Assembly (NCBI GenBank): GCA_964019335.1
Contig: OZ025688.1
Coordinates: forward strand, 310,001-374,000
Length of the DNA stretch: 64,000 bases
Direction of reading: 5' to 3'
Source of the DNA: Diplonema japonicum
Taxonomy: Eukaryota; Euglenozoa; Diplonemea; Diplonemida; Diplonemidae
A program made the translations under genes and the position numbers. Positions 1-10,092 of the stretch are shown here, piece by piece (the stretch's first letter is position 1; each line of letters begins with the position of its first letter). Below the pieces are notes generated by a model, which saw only the letters and a program-made list of their open reading frames with translations, was not told the DNA's origin and did not search any database.

Positions 1-1459
1 GCATGGAACCAGTCAGACATGGACGCGTCGATGGTGACGTTGAAGCAGTACCTTGAAGACGCTCCGGAAGATCAGCTTCCTTTCCAAGCCTTGACATACC
101 TGACAGGTGTTATCAACTATGGAGGCAGGGTAACCGATTTCTTAGACACACGATGCTTGCGACAAATGCTAGCGAAGTTCTTCCTCCCGGACACTGTAGC
201 TGGGAAGTTCGACATCACCCCTGATGGGGTTTACCACATCCCGGAAGAAATCGACACAGTAGATATGTGCAGGGAATACCTAGCGGAGCTACCGCCGTAT
301 GAGAAGCCTGAGGTCTTTGGGCTTCATGGGAACGCCGACATCACCCGAGAGAAGAACGAGTCTCAAAGAATGATATTCACGTTGGTGGAAGTGCAGCCCC
401 GTGCAGGGTCGGGCGGCGGGTCACGGTCTGCTGATGACATGGCCAGCGAGATCGCGCAGGATTTCATCAGCAGGCTCCCAACGCCCATTAATAAAACAGA
501 TGGGCACGAGGACACATACCGTATAACGGATACCGGCGACATGATCTCTCTGGGGACATTCCTCTTGCAGGAGGTGGATGTGTTCAACTTCCTGTTGGAC
601 GTTATTAAGAAATCGCTCCGGGACTTGATGGCGGCCATCAAGGGAGAGGTGGTCATGAGCAGCTTGCTTGAAAAGATGTTCAACGATTTCCTTGTAAACA
701 AGTATGGAAATTATTTCCCGGAAAAAAAAAAAAAAAAAAAAAAAGAGTTCCCGAAAACTGGGGCGGCATGAAGCTGTCGTACCTTAGTAAAAAGCCTCTT
801 GCGTCGTGGTTCATGGACACGTTGAACAGGGTGAACTTTTTGAAGGAATGGAACGACAACGGGCCACCAATGTCCTTTTGGGTCCCGGGGTTTTATTTCC
901 CGCAGGTATATACTTAGAAAAAACGAACAAGGGTAAAAAAATAATTTTTTTTTATCTCGCAGGGGTTTGTTACGGCAGTGCTTCAGACACACAGTAGGAG
1001 GTTTTCTATCCCGATCGACGAATTGAGGTTCAGGACGCATGTGATGCACTGGAACGATGCCGACAAGGTAGAGGAGGAGCCAGAGACGGGGGTTTATGTT
1101 CATGGGTTTTACTTGGAAGGGGCGAGATGGAAGGAAGACACTGAGTGCTTGGGCGAAATGAACAAAGGCGAGCTCTACACAGCCTTCCCCGTCACATGGC
1201 TAGAACCCATCCTTATGACGGAAAGCATCGGTGAGCCAAGCACCACTTATGAGATACCGCTGTACAAGACCACCACAAGGGCAGGGACATTGTCCACTAC
1301 TGGTATGGTTGGGGAAAGAGAAATTTAAAAAAAAAAAAAAAATCCAATTCAGGCCTCTCGACAAACCTTGTCACCACGATGCATCTGCCATCCGGATCTA
1401 AACCACCCGATCACTGGATAATGCGGTCGGCTGCCATGCTTTGCATGTTAGATTCGTGA
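1..1459 (+). CDS. Axonemal dynein heavy chain, 3' end (partial)
   Basis: C-terminal part of a dynein heavy chain motor; the 5' end lies outside the window and the frame is open from base 1. Exons read 1-701, 746-905, 963-1302 and 1353-1459, with stop TGA at 1457-1459. The spliced protein shows typical dynein C-terminal motifs in order: NYGGRVTD, an FGLHGNADI motif, a PENWGGMKLSYLS-type segment, PMSFWVPGFYFPQGF, and a last domain with VYVHGFYLEGARW. These fit the axonemal class, which drives ciliary or flagellar beating. The three introns (GTATGG, GTATAT, GTATGG donors) are 44-57 nt and mostly homopolymer A or T; read through without splicing, the first gives a false poly-Lys run. Inner-arm versus outer-arm type is not decided. 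Family assignment is firm. Confidence 0.93.
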
Positions 1460-1769
1460 TATCTCCTTTTCTTAAGTGATTTTTTTTCTTCTTCTTTTTT
1501 CTTTTTAGTTCGTATTTTCTTTTTTATTTATTTATGTGTATAGACACGAATAACAAAAAGGGTGTGTGGAATGGGGAACGGGAAAAAAGAAGAAAAAAAA
1601 AAAGAAAAAGAGGGAAAATAAGAAAATCACACCCTGTTACCCCTCCTTCCCCTCCCTCTTCAATATCTGAATAAGTTTTTTTTTTTTTGTCATCGCTTTT
1701 TAGAATTTCAAACAAAAAAAAAAAAAGAAATACCAAACAACAACAACAACAAGGGGGAAGAAAAAAAAA
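1460..1769. other. Intergenic spacer, dynein to PPR-like gene
   Basis: About 310 bp of T-rich, A-rich and CT-rich runs. No coding sequence. The pyrimidine-rich stretch near 1635-1690 could serve as polyadenylation or trans-splicing signal for the gene that follows, but no single AG stands out. Confidence 0.5.
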
Positions 1770-3352
1770 ATGCTGTTCCGTCGCTTACCATTGCGTGCGG
1801 CGGCAAGGTGGTACGGAACAAGCGAAGCGCCTTCGACAAGCCCCGCAGCGCCGAAGAAGAAAAAGATGAAAAATAGGATTCTGCGAAGGCCCAGGGACCA
1901 AAAGCCCATTCTACGCAACCCTGGCACGCTCTCTGTACAAGGGATACGAGAAGAGGCAGAAGCCCTACCCGAGGTGGACCTGCCCCCTGTCGAAACCAGG
2001 ATAGAAGCATTAATGGAAGACGACTCGATAGGCAGCATAGATATCTTGGAAATATTGACAACTGACGGAGACAATCTAACAGATTCACAGCTTAGTAGAC
2101 TAGTGACGCATTGCTTGGCTCAGAAGAACGAGATGCATGGTTCGGTATCTATCACAATGCATGACGCAGCGTGTGAGGAAGCGTTGGCGATGGTTGAAGC
2201 AGCGTCTCGAATGGGCCACACTGTGGGCCCTGAGACACTGTGTGTTTTGATATCGATGCACGCCAACCCAACACCGGGACCCGCGCGTAACATCCAAACA
2301 TCTCTCCAGCTCCTCTCCGACCACAGGGATGACATCATCAACAGCATCCCCGACCCTGTGGTTCCTTTCTGGGTCTACGAGCACATATTATTAGGCTGCG
2401 CTTACGACGATGACGAAGACGCTGCCTTACAACTAATATCCGACCCAACAACACCCGAACTGACCCCCGAGGCGTGGAGCTACGCCATCAGCAGCTGCAA
2501 CGCAATACCCGCCATGGAGAACATGCAGACGATCCTGCATGAAAAACAGGCAGACATGAACCTACAGACTATTCACTACAACGCGATGCTGAAGGTGTGC
2601 TCGAAGAGTAAGATGTCTGGGGAGGACGTCATCTGTGAGATGAAGGAGAAGGATATTGAAATGGACGCCGACACCTATGTCATGTGGATGGCGTGCACTG
2701 CAGGTCTCCGTAAGAAAGACTCCGGCGACAAGGTAAGGAATATCTACCACTCGCTCCTCACGTGCATTGACGACAGCGAAGTCACACTAGGGCTCATTTC
2801 TGCCGTACTACAGATTTGCCTAATCCATGCTCAGAAGCCGTCTGATGCCTACGTCGCCCTTGCCCGAGAGGTCTATGACGGGGCATCGCGTGTAGGGTTG
2901 AACAAAAGCTACTACATCCTCACCAAGACCATGCACGTGTTCACCAAGGTGGGTCACACAGCATACACCGAAGAGCTTTACAACGAATGCAAACAAAAAG
3001 GCACCGGTTTGTCAGGACATATGTGGGAACTGAATAGGTATGGTGTAACAAGCAGAAGGGGGAAGAAAATAAAAAAGTACAGGGACGCCCACCGAACACG
3101 AGGATCCCGGAAGAGCGCCGCCGTGATGTACGAGGAGGCTCTTGTCAAGCACAATGTACCACATGAGATCCACACCTATCATGGGGGGTACAATGCAGTT
3201 CCGACTTCAAGGGTCCGCCCCCATGGCAACGCACGATTCACGGATTCCTTTATTAAGGTATTTTTAGAAGTTAAAGAAAAAAAAAGAAAATACTTTCACA
3301 GCCGACGGAGCTTCTCTCGAAACCCCTTCCCTCGACACCTAAAGGTTATTAA
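1770..3352 (+). CDS. PPR-like helical-repeat protein, probably mitochondrial
   Basis: About 512 aa from exons 1770-3257 and 3302-3352. The N-terminus (MLFRRLPLRAAARWYGTS) is Arg-rich and free of acidic residues, like a mitochondrial presequence, followed by a basic Lys/Arg stretch. The middle carries helical repeats of pentatricopeptide character, for example a segment with YNAMLKVC followed by EMKEKDIEMDADTYVMW. PPR proteins bind organelle RNA or belong to mitoribosomes; a specific role is not visible. A GTATTT...CACAG intron at 3258-3301 replaces the out-of-family tail seen if translation simply continues to 3398; after splicing the protein ends PSTPKGY. The ATG chosen is the first after an A-rich leader. 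Confidence 0.72.
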
Positions 3353-3446
3353 GCCATCAAGTAACAGCTCTTTTTTTCCCCTGCAATTTAGAATTTAAAA
3401 AATAAAAATAAAAAAAGCCCTTTCTCAGGCATCCTTTTCATTACAC

Positions 3447-5972
3447 ATGTCGGATGAACCGGTGAAGGTCGAGGTGAACGAGGAACAGGTAAAGGAAGAG
3501 CCAGCTGTCGATGTAAAGGTGAACGAAAAGGAGGACCTCCCCTTTGCGATAGGTGAGGAGGTCGAGGCTTACGGGTTAAAGGGTTTGGCGGAATTGAACG
3601 AACATGTAGGAAAGGTCATAAAAATGCAGGGTGACAGAGTGGTGGTTGAGTTTGGTGGGAAATGGGGGGAGAAAGCCCTGAAGATTGCAAATCTAAAACC
3701 GCCCGGGCTCACTTTGGAAGAAACTTCTGTGGGCGCCGCTGTGATCGCTGCATTGGCTGTCGGCATCCACGAGTGCGTGGACGAGGAAGATGGAGACACT
3801 GAGGCAAAGATCTCTGAAGATGCCGCCTACATTTCCTCACTGCTGCGAAAAGCCACATTCACGACCACTTTAGAAACACGGATCATTGAGCAAAAGGAGC
3901 ACGGCGCCACGCAATGTCTCGCTCATGTCTTAGATTTCTCGCACATTGTCTTTGAATGCCCGTTTTGCGAGGTGCAGATGGGCGTGAGGTACGCAAGCCA
4001 GACAGAGTGGCTTCGATGCAACTCTTGTAAAAGTGACAGACAGCTCGATATCTGCCTGTCATGCGCAGCTCTTAAGAAGGATCTGGAAGTCTCCTACCAC
4101 CCTAATGACCACACATTCACGAACCTCAGCAAGCTATGCCAAGACAACCGCGAAGCCGTTGTCTGCTCGTTCAAGCAAAACCTCCGTGATCGCCTTCGTG
4201 CATACCCAATCAAGACAAAATGCAGAAGCCGCGAGCCCATTTTAACCCGCCAGACCGAGACAAACGCACTGAACCACAAGGCAACGCTGAACAAGCTGTC
4301 AGACGGTCGGGAGTGTGACTGGTGCGGGACGGCAGTCGGGGCGAGGTACAGAAACAACCAATGGTTCAAATGCAACCAATGCACGGCGAAGGACTTCGAC
4401 ATGTGCGGGTGGTGCTTCGAGGCGCAGTACGACTTGTCCGTCCCGCAAAGCGACCTGCATCGCGAGGATCATACCTTTAGCAATTTGTTGGAACTGTTGC
4501 CCGAGGCGGTCCCTGCCACACCACCTACCTCCCCTGAAAGGCGGCGAGCCAAGGCTATCTACATCAGTGAGGCTGCTCTCAGGGAGACATTCGCGCCCCT
4601 GCATTATTGCCCGCAGTGCGGGGCACCTTATGATGTGGCCAACCCGTACAACCCAAGAAAGCATCCGAACAAACACTTCGGTGCGTGCGACCTGGAGGTG
4701 CGCATCGAGGGTGCCAAACCGCAGCACATTTGCGGGATCTGCAATGACGTAGTGAAGTGGAAACCAGGTGCTGTTGCACTGTCGCACCGTCAGGAAGTGA
4801 TCTACTGCGGGGACTGCCTCATTGCTCACGTGTCTAAGTCGCGCACAGTGCCCGGCAGTGGCGATCCCATTCCAGAAGATGCATCCTTTGTCTGCTTCCA
4901 GTCCATTGCGATTGAACTAGCGGCAATGTACGTCCCTTGCTTATACTGCTCCGAGCCGTGCCCCTTGCATGCGTATGAGCAGCACGTCAGCACCTGTGCT
5001 AAGAGAACCCAGGCCTGCAAGTACCGAACCTTAGCTTGTCCGTACACAGCACGCCTTGGGGACTCCGAAGCTCTGCAGCAGCACGAGGAGGGGTGCATAC
5101 ACGGTGCTTTCAAGCACTACATTACACGGAATGAGCTGCAGAAGCGTGAGATGGAAGCGAACATTGAAGATTTGAAGGAGATGCTCGAAGTGCAGAGGCA
5201 GCAGATCAGCCTGCTGGTGAGGGAGAAGAATTTTGTGTACTCTGCAGACGCGTTCGAAGAAGTGACAGACGAGGAGGAAGGGGAGGAGGAGGGGCTTGAG
5301 ATTCTGCATTGCAAGAACCGTGCGGCGATCGCAGCGGAGAAGGTTATGGGCGCACCGAGGCAGACTTGGTCAGAAGCCTTTAAGGGGAGTACGCTATCGC
5401 TGTCTGCCGACAAACTGACCTGCAAGGGAGGAGGCAAAGTTCAAACAGTACTCGGTACTCTTCCCATGGCGAAGCCGGGGGTCTACTACTGGGAAGTGCT
5501 GATAAGTGGGATGCCATCTTGCGGGTCTGTGCGTGTGGGCTTGGCTAGGAACCCCCCCACGACGTCGCACACGGTGGGGCTGGACCTCAGCAAGCCACTT
5601 GGTGCGACGCTGTTGTCGTGGGGGTGGTACAGCAGTGGGACATTCGTGCACGACCAAGAGCCGCGCCTCGACGCTTTAGGAGAACCGACAGGGAACCGGA
5701 CACCGCTGCTGCACAACGAAGACACAATGCGCTTCACCTCCAAAGACTTCATCGGCTTCCTCCTCGACTGCAATTCAGGCGAGCTTTTCATGTACCGCAA
5801 CCGCATCTGCGTCGGGAAGCACGTCGGGATGGAAAAGAAGATCGTCGACCCCCACTCAAAGAAGAAGTCCGACCCTGTTTACTTCGCAGCAGCGTCGCCC
5901 GGGTTCGGGCACCACAGCGTGACGCTGCGTCCCAATGCACCGATGCAGAAGAAACCGAAGCAGAAGAAGTAA
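3447..5972 (+). CDS. ZZ / TRAF-type zinc finger / SPRY domain protein
   Basis: 841 aa, no intron. An acidic N-terminus is followed by a small SH3-like or KOW-like unit around residues 45-86 (ELNEHVGKVIKM...VVVEFGGKWGEKALKIANLKP). Next come two ZZ-type zinc fingers, near 165-225 (CPFCEVQMGVRY...CNSC...CLSC...H) and 288-345 (CDWCGTAVGARY...CNQC...CGWC...H). A further Cys-rich patch lies at about 385-410, then a RING/TRAF-like block at about 427-540 (CGICNDVV...CGDC, then CLYCSEPCPLHAYEQHVSTC). A coiled coil spans about 545-600 and a SPRY domain about 625-830 (YYWEVLISG, VRVGLAR, IGFLLDCNSGELFMY). The order is reminiscent of ubiquitin-pathway adaptors. The gene is separated by only 95 bp from the PPR-like gene upstream. 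Domain calls are firm; the cellular role is unknown. Confidence 0.85.
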   Translation: MSDEPVKVEVNEEQVKEEPAVDVKVNEKEDLPFAIGEEVEAYGLKGLAELNEHVGKVIKMQGDRVVVEFGGKWGEKALKIANLKPPGLTLEETSVGAAVIAALAVGIHECVDEEDGDTEAKISEDAAYISSLLRKATFTTTLETRIIEQKEHGATQCLAHVLDFSHIVFECPFCEVQMGVRYASQTEWLRCNSCKSDRQLDICLSCAALKKDLEVSYHPNDHTFTNLSKLCQDNREAVVCSFKQNLRDRLRAYPIKTKCRSREPILTRQTETNALNHKATLNKLSDGRECDWCGTAVGARYRNNQWFKCNQCTAKDFDMCGWCFEAQYDLSVPQSDLHREDHTFSNLLELLPEAVPATPPTSPERRRAKAIYISEAALRETFAPLHYCPQCGAPYDVANPYNPRKHPNKHFGACDLEVRIEGAKPQHICGICNDVVKWKPGAVALSHRQEVIYCGDCLIAHVSKSRTVPGSGDPIPEDASFVCFQSIAIELAAMYVPCLYCSEPCPLHAYEQHVSTCAKRTQACKYRTLACPYTARLGDSEALQQHEEGCIHGAFKHYITRNELQKREMEANIEDLKEMLEVQRQQISLLVREKNFVYSADAFEEVTDEEEGEEEGLEILHCKNRAAIAAEKVMGAPRQTWSEAFKGSTLSLSADKLTCKGGGKVQTVLGTLPMAKPGVYYWEVLISGMPSCGSVRVGLARNPPTTSHTVGLDLSKPLGATLLSWGWYSSGTFVHDQEPRLDALGEPTGNRTPLLHNEDTMRFTSKDFIGFLLDCNSGELFMYRNRICVGKHVGMEKKIVDPHSKKKSDPVYFAAASPGFGHHSVTLRPNAPMQKKPKQKK

Positions 5973-5978
5973 CCCCGC

Positions 5979-6045
5979 TTTTTTTCTTTACACGTTCGTT
6001 ATTTGTTATTTTATCCCCATTCATTCATGCTTCCAACCACCACAG
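5979..6045 (+). promoter_or_regulatory. Predicted trans-splice acceptor (pyrimidine tract + CAG)
   Basis: Only 85 bp separate two complete genes. The gap is pyrimidine-rich and ends in CACCACAG at 6038-6045, 12 bp before the next ATG at 6058. This is what a spliced-leader acceptor between polycistronic genes looks like. Inference from spacing and composition only. Confidence 0.4.
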
Positions 6046-6057
6046 GGTGTGGTGCAC

Positions 6058-7150
6058 ATGTATCGCACTAGCGATGACTCCGGTGCACGGCAGTGGACGA
6101 CGAGGTTGGTGTACCTGATAGGCGGGGCACTGTATATCATAGGAGCACAGGAGGTGTACTACACAGGAGCGGGGAGTATGAAGACGTTCCTCCCGCCGCT
6201 GCCGTACTTCACGGGGATGATGATGGCTGTGCTGCTGCCGCCTGCGGACGGACGCCGTCCCTCAAGCAACGGGAACCAGAACACAGCGAGGTCGTCGAAG
6301 CTGATCATGAGGATCGCAGCCTTGGAGGCCATCGGGTACCTCATGACGTACCTCGGCATTGCTTATGCAGGGTCCACAATATATACAATTGTTTACGGGA
6401 GCATGTCGCTGGTGGTGGCGTTCATGAGGTGGGTGATAACGAAGAAAACTGTGAGCAGAGGACAGCTATGCGGCATGATGGTCGCTGTGCTGGGCATTGC
6501 AAGCACTGCACTTGAGGGCCTCAACGCTGCGAACTCCGAGTCTATAGAGCTGGGCGTCTTCTTCACGCTGGTAGGTTGTTTCGCCTACGCGACAGAGTAC
6601 GTCTTCCTCGAAGAGGCCCTCGCTATCCTTCCCACCACAACCGTCCTCTTCTCCATGGGTAAGTACTGCACAATGTTGTTCTTCACGCTCTTCATCACCA
6701 TCGGGCTCCCTCACCACCGTGCTTGGATCGAAGACCAGGTCAAGGCGCACCACGGGAGGATGGAGGTCGTGGTGCTGCTCTACACTTTACTCATCCCGTG
6801 TTCTTTCCTCAAAAACTACGCCTGGATGGGGGTCATAAGGGGCGACGGTGCAGTGGCCACTGGGCTTATGCAAGGGTTTCGGTCCTGCCTCACTTTCGCA
6901 CTGTCATCGATGCTCTTCTGCAGCCCTACCACTTCCAACCAGTGCTTCACGATAGGGAAGGTTTGTAGGGGATAGGGTGGGAAGGGGGACTTCAAACAAA
7001 ATAAAAGAAATTTAAAAAAAAAAAAAAAAAAAAAAACAGGGGTTTGCCACAGTTCTTGTAGTCACGGGGACACTTATCTACTCATTTGCGCAGCCAGCCA
7101 AACCCACCACACCTCCGTTGAGCCCATCGTCAAGCAGCGGGCTTGTTTGA
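6058..7150 (+). CDS. DMT/SLC35-like multipass transporter
   Basis: 337 aa from exons 6058-6960 and 7040-7150. About ten hydrophobic segments (starting LVYLIGGALYIIGAQEV) and a central SMSLVVAFMRWVITKK...QLCGMMVAVLGIA motif fit the drug/metabolite transporter fold of nucleotide-sugar and SLC35F-type carriers. The intron has a GTTTGT donor and a poly-A core. After splicing the last helix is completed (GFATVLVVTGTLIYSFAQP) and the protein ends in a Pro/Ser-rich tail, as in nucleotide-sugar transporters; without splicing the frame ends prematurely after CRG. Substrate unknown. The pyrimidine-rich 85-bp gap upstream suggests co-transcription with the SPRY gene. Confidence 0.75.
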
Positions 7151-7478
7151 GCTTTTTGAAGAAGAATTAAAAAAGAAAAAAAAGGATGAACAGAAACAAT
7201 ATATTAAAAAGTGTGTATTCTTAAGTAGTAATACCCGTCCTCCTGTTTTAGGTGTTTGCAAGTCCAAATTTTGATTCTCCGACGATGTATCCGCAAAACT
7301 CTGCTTACGGTGTAACTATGATTTTGAATTTAATGTCTATGTGCTCTTTTCGCTCTTGTGTCCGTATTCTGGATCTTTGTCGATTCATGATTTTGCTAAC
7401 GCGTGTCGATATGCTATCAAGTCATTGTGTGCATAAAGGAAAAGGGGAAAAAAAGAAAAGAAGGGAAAAACAAGAAAA
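7151..7478. other. Spacer / 5' leader before the amidase gene
   Basis: 328 bp. It contains CCTCCTGTTTTAG ending near 7250, a good acceptor candidate, followed by about 225 bp of more balanced sequence ending in an A/G-rich stretch just before ATG 7479. I see no conserved coding sequence; the stretch is best read as 5' UTR. Confidence 0.4.
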
Positions 7479-8735
7479 ATGATGCTCGGATTCGGAATGG
7501 CACTGCTGGCCATGTCGGCACTGCCCAACGACACGCTGTGCAACTATCACGGAAGCAAGCACGCGGATTGGGTGCACAACCTCACGCTGAGGGAAGCATC
7601 GCAGTACCAACAGAGAAAACCCGTGGCCTCGCCACACATAGTGCTGGACCTTGACCTCCCCGCATCTCAGAGATGGGTAGAACCGTTGAAGAGGCTCCCC
7701 CCCAACACAAAACAGATCATCGACAACTACCTGTACTCGCTTGTCCCAAAGTGGGCAATCGAACTGTTGGAAACGGTAGTGGGCCCTCTTGCAGACTACC
7801 GCGGCTTTGGTGAGGAGTACACAGAGGAAATGCTGTCGATCGCTTCGACCCTCGACCTCCCAAGAGGCCAGGTGGTGGCTTTAAACCTAATGTACGTCCT
7901 GGAACACGTGGGCATCAACTGCTCCAACTGGAACGACACAGGCCCGACAGGCGAGTGTGTCAACAACACTGAAGTGATCTACCCCTTCAAGGTGAAGCAC
8001 GGCGGTGGTATCACAGGCCCACCTGGCGTCTGCACGTCGATCGTAGCTGAGCGTCCAGACGGGACAGTCGTGCATGGTAGGAACTTTGACTGGAACATCC
8101 CAGAAGTGCTCCGCCCGCTCATGTGGGAGGTGGAATTTCAAAAAGGCGGGAAAACCTTGTGGACAGGCACATCGATCGCAACGTACATCGGTGTTCAAAA
8201 CGCAATGAAAGGCGGCCCCAACGGGTTCGCGATCACAATGGACGCAAGGTGCCAAGGAGGCATCTTGTGGAAAAACGCTGCGGAGATGCTTCTCGCCGGC
8301 GGGTTGACACCGTCGCTCATCGCACGTAACGCCATGCTGAACGCAACGGGTTATGAGGACCTTGTTACTATCCTGTCGGATGCGCCTATGATCGCCCCGA
8401 TGTACTTCATTGTGTCCGGCGGCGGGAAGGGGCAAGGTGCAATCATCACCAGGGGCAGGGAGAAGGAGATTGACCTCTGGCGTATTAACGCCACGCAGCC
8501 CAACGGGTGGTGGCGTCTTGAGACTAATTACGACCACTGGAGCCCTGTCCCTGTAGGCGATAACAGACGTCAGCCTGGCAATGCCCATGTCCAAGCAGTA
8601 GGAAGAGCCGGGATGAACTACTCTAGCATGTACGGCATTATGGTTGAGTGGCCTACCTTCAACACTCACACCGACCACACTGCCGTCTTTGTGGTTGCGG
8701 ATGATTATTACAATGCTACTGTGTGGTTTGGGTGA
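7479..8735 (+). CDS. NAAA / acid ceramidase-like amidase (Ntn hydrolase)
   Basis: 418 aa, single exon, with a hydrophobic N-terminal signal (MMLGFGMALLAMSALP). The family hydrolyses amide bonds of N-acylethanolamines or ceramides in lysosomes and self-cleaves so that a Cys becomes the N-terminal nucleophile. That Cys is in GPPGVCTSIVAE (Cys about residue 185). The family's following GRNFDWN motif is present, as are later ETNYDHW and several N-glycosylation sequons. Length fits NAAA/ASAH1. The substrate (ceramide or N-acylethanolamine) cannot be separated by eye. Confidence 0.87.
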   Translation: MMLGFGMALLAMSALPNDTLCNYHGSKHADWVHNLTLREASQYQQRKPVASPHIVLDLDLPASQRWVEPLKRLPPNTKQIIDNYLYSLVPKWAIELLETVVGPLADYRGFGEEYTEEMLSIASTLDLPRGQVVALNLMYVLEHVGINCSNWNDTGPTGECVNNTEVIYPFKVKHGGGITGPPGVCTSIVAERPDGTVVHGRNFDWNIPEVLRPLMWEVEFQKGGKTLWTGTSIATYIGVQNAMKGGPNGFAITMDARCQGGILWKNAAEMLLAGGLTPSLIARNAMLNATGYEDLVTILSDAPMIAPMYFIVSGGGKGQGAIITRGREKEIDLWRINATQPNGWWRLETNYDHWSPVPVGDNRRQPGNAHVQAVGRAGMNYSSMYGIMVEWPTFNTHTDHTAVFVVADDYYNATVWFG

Positions 8736-9247
8736 GAGGGAGGAGTGATTTATCTCGTCCGTTTTTTTTTCTTTTTTTTTTTTCTTTCTTTCTTTCTTTC
8801 CCCCCCTTTTTTTTTTCCTTTTTTTTTCCTTGCATTTTTTTTTTTTTTGCTGATTATCGCGAAACCACTATTTAATGCAAGAGGAAAAAAGTTTTTTTTG
8901 AGTGCCCACCCTCTTCGTTACTTCGAGCGGGGGTGTTTTTTTTTTTCTTTCTTTCTTTTCTCTTGTTCTCCAGATTATGCGGGGAAGACAAGAGAAAAAA
9001 AAAATGTCTGGCGACACTGTTACTTAGCGGTAAGAGGTTTCGTCCCAAAAAAAAAAAAAAAAAAGAAATAATTAAAATAAAGTTACTTATTTCGTCGTTC
9101 CTTCTTTTCCTTCTCTCTTTTTTGGTTTTTTTTTCTTCTTCTTCTTTCTTCTAACTTACTTACTTCCCCCCCCCTTTTTTTATTCTTCATTTTTACGCTT
9201 ACAATTTTTCCTGCCCCTCATAACATCACCAGTCGGGATGCTACTCT
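8736..9247. other. Homopolymer-rich spacer
   Basis: About 510 bp dominated by poly-T with TTTC repeats, short poly-A and CCCC runs. No gene seen. It precedes the structured RNA cluster. Confidence 0.6.
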
Positions 9248-9326
9248 ATGATGAGCAAAGTAACTTGCCGAATGCAAGATAAACGGTTTTTCCGGTTTCT
9301 GCCCCAAGGTGGTGATTCTGAGACAA
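9248..9326 (+). ncRNA. Candidate box C/D-like snoRNA, unit 1 (short form)
   Basis: Starts with ATGATGA (box C) at 9248-9254 and ends with CTGA (box D) at 9318-9321. It lacks the ATCAGA...TCTGA hairpin of the other units but keeps GCAAGATAAACGG...CCGG and AAGGTGGTGATTCTGA. Divergent paralogue of the four units that follow. Confidence 0.4.
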
Positions 9327-9371
9327 CAAAAAATAGGACACACCTATAAATCACCCAAGCCCTGTGCCCCC

Positions 9372-9484
9372 TGTGATGAACAAAATAACTTATCAGACTC
9401 GTTATCTGACCTTTCTTTCTCAAAGCAAGGCGTGCAAGATAAACGGTTTTCCGGTTGCTGCTGTAAGGTGGTGATCCTGAGGGA
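9372..9484 (+). ncRNA. Candidate box C/D-like snoRNA, unit 2
   Basis: GTGATGA (box C) near the start and CTGA at 9477-9480 (box D). CCCT just outside box C can pair with AGGG just outside box D, as in a C/D kink-turn stem. Inside are an internal CTGA (possible D'), a CCTT-CTTT/AAAG-AAGG hairpin and a CGG-TTTT-CCG loop. Confidence 0.5.
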
Positions 9485-9512
9485 CAACAAAAAGCCTTTC
9501 GCCGTGCCCCCC

Positions 9513-9626
9513 TTTGATGAGCAAAATAACTTATCAGACTCGTTATCTGACCTTTCTTTCTCAAAGCAAGGCGTGCAAGATAAACGGTTTTTCCGGTTGC
9601 TGCTGTAAGGTGGTGATCCTGAGGGA
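9513..9626 (+). ncRNA. Candidate box C/D-like snoRNA, unit 3
   Basis: Nearly identical to unit 2 over its whole length, with TTGATGA as box C and CTGA at 9619-9622. Flanking CCC and GGG can pair. The sequence between units 2 and 3 is unrelated to the other spacers, so the unit rather than the spacer is conserved. Confidence 0.5.
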
Positions 9627-9681
9627 CAACAACACAGGCACCTAGCCCAACTTCGTGTCGTATATCGCAGTGTGTCCCCTT

Positions 9682-9695
9682 TTATGAGCAAAATA
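9682..9695 (+). repeat. Residual fragment of the snoRNA-like unit
   Basis: TATGAGCAAAATAA matches the first bases after box C of the other units, then the similarity stops. Probably a decayed copy. Confidence 0.25.
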
Positions 9696-9744
9696 AAAAG
9701 AAAAAAACGGAGTTTTGTCCTCCTGTCGATGTCGGTTAATATTC

Positions 9745-9857
9745 TGTGATGAACAAAATAACTTATCAGACTCGTTATCTGACCTTTCTTTCTCAAAGCA
9801 AGGCGTGCAAGATAAACGGTTTTCCGGTCGCTGCTGTAAGGTGGTGATCCTGAGACT
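9745..9857 (+). ncRNA. Candidate box C/D-like snoRNA, unit 4
   Basis: GTGATGA start, internal ATCTGA, and CTGA at 9850-9853. Same hairpins as units 2 and 3, with GGTCGCTG instead of GGTTGCTG. The terminal stem is weaker. Confidence 0.5.
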
Positions 9858-9904
9858 ACATGGATTTTCCCCAAAACCCCGCATCCAGTCTTTGTTGTAC
9901 CCCC

Positions 9905-10013
9905 TGTGATGAACAAAATAACTTATCAGACTCGTTATCTGACCTTCTTAGAAAGAAGGCATGCAAGATAAACGGTTTTCCGATTGCCATTTAACAGTGG
10001 TGATCCTGAAGGG
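9905..10013 (+). ncRNA. Candidate box C/D-like snoRNA, unit 5
   Basis: GTGATGA start and CTGA at 10006-10009, with CCCCT/AGGG terminal pairing. The middle differs from the other units (CCTTCTT...AAGAAGG) yet still makes a perfect stem, which looks like compensatory change and argues for a functional RNA structure. The guide-like stretch before box D (CATTTAACAGTGGTGATC) also differs, so the target may differ. Confidence 0.5.
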
Positions 10014-10092
10014 AAAAAAAAAAAAGAAAAGTTTTTTTTTTTTAAAAATCCAAATCACAAGGTTACACTGGGTGGGGAGAGGTGGAGAGGAA

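Noticed and set aside
711..1103. Minus-strand frame with poly-Phe C-terminus near the dynein exons
   Set aside because: Driven by the intron poly-A run; the plus strand encodes conserved dynein sequence.
9248..10013. CRISPR-like array (repeats with unique spacers)
   Set aside because: Eukaryotic context, repeats of ~110 nt with irregular spacers of 29-48 nt (118 nt between units 3 and 4, where the residual fragment sits), and internal RNA structure with compensatory change.
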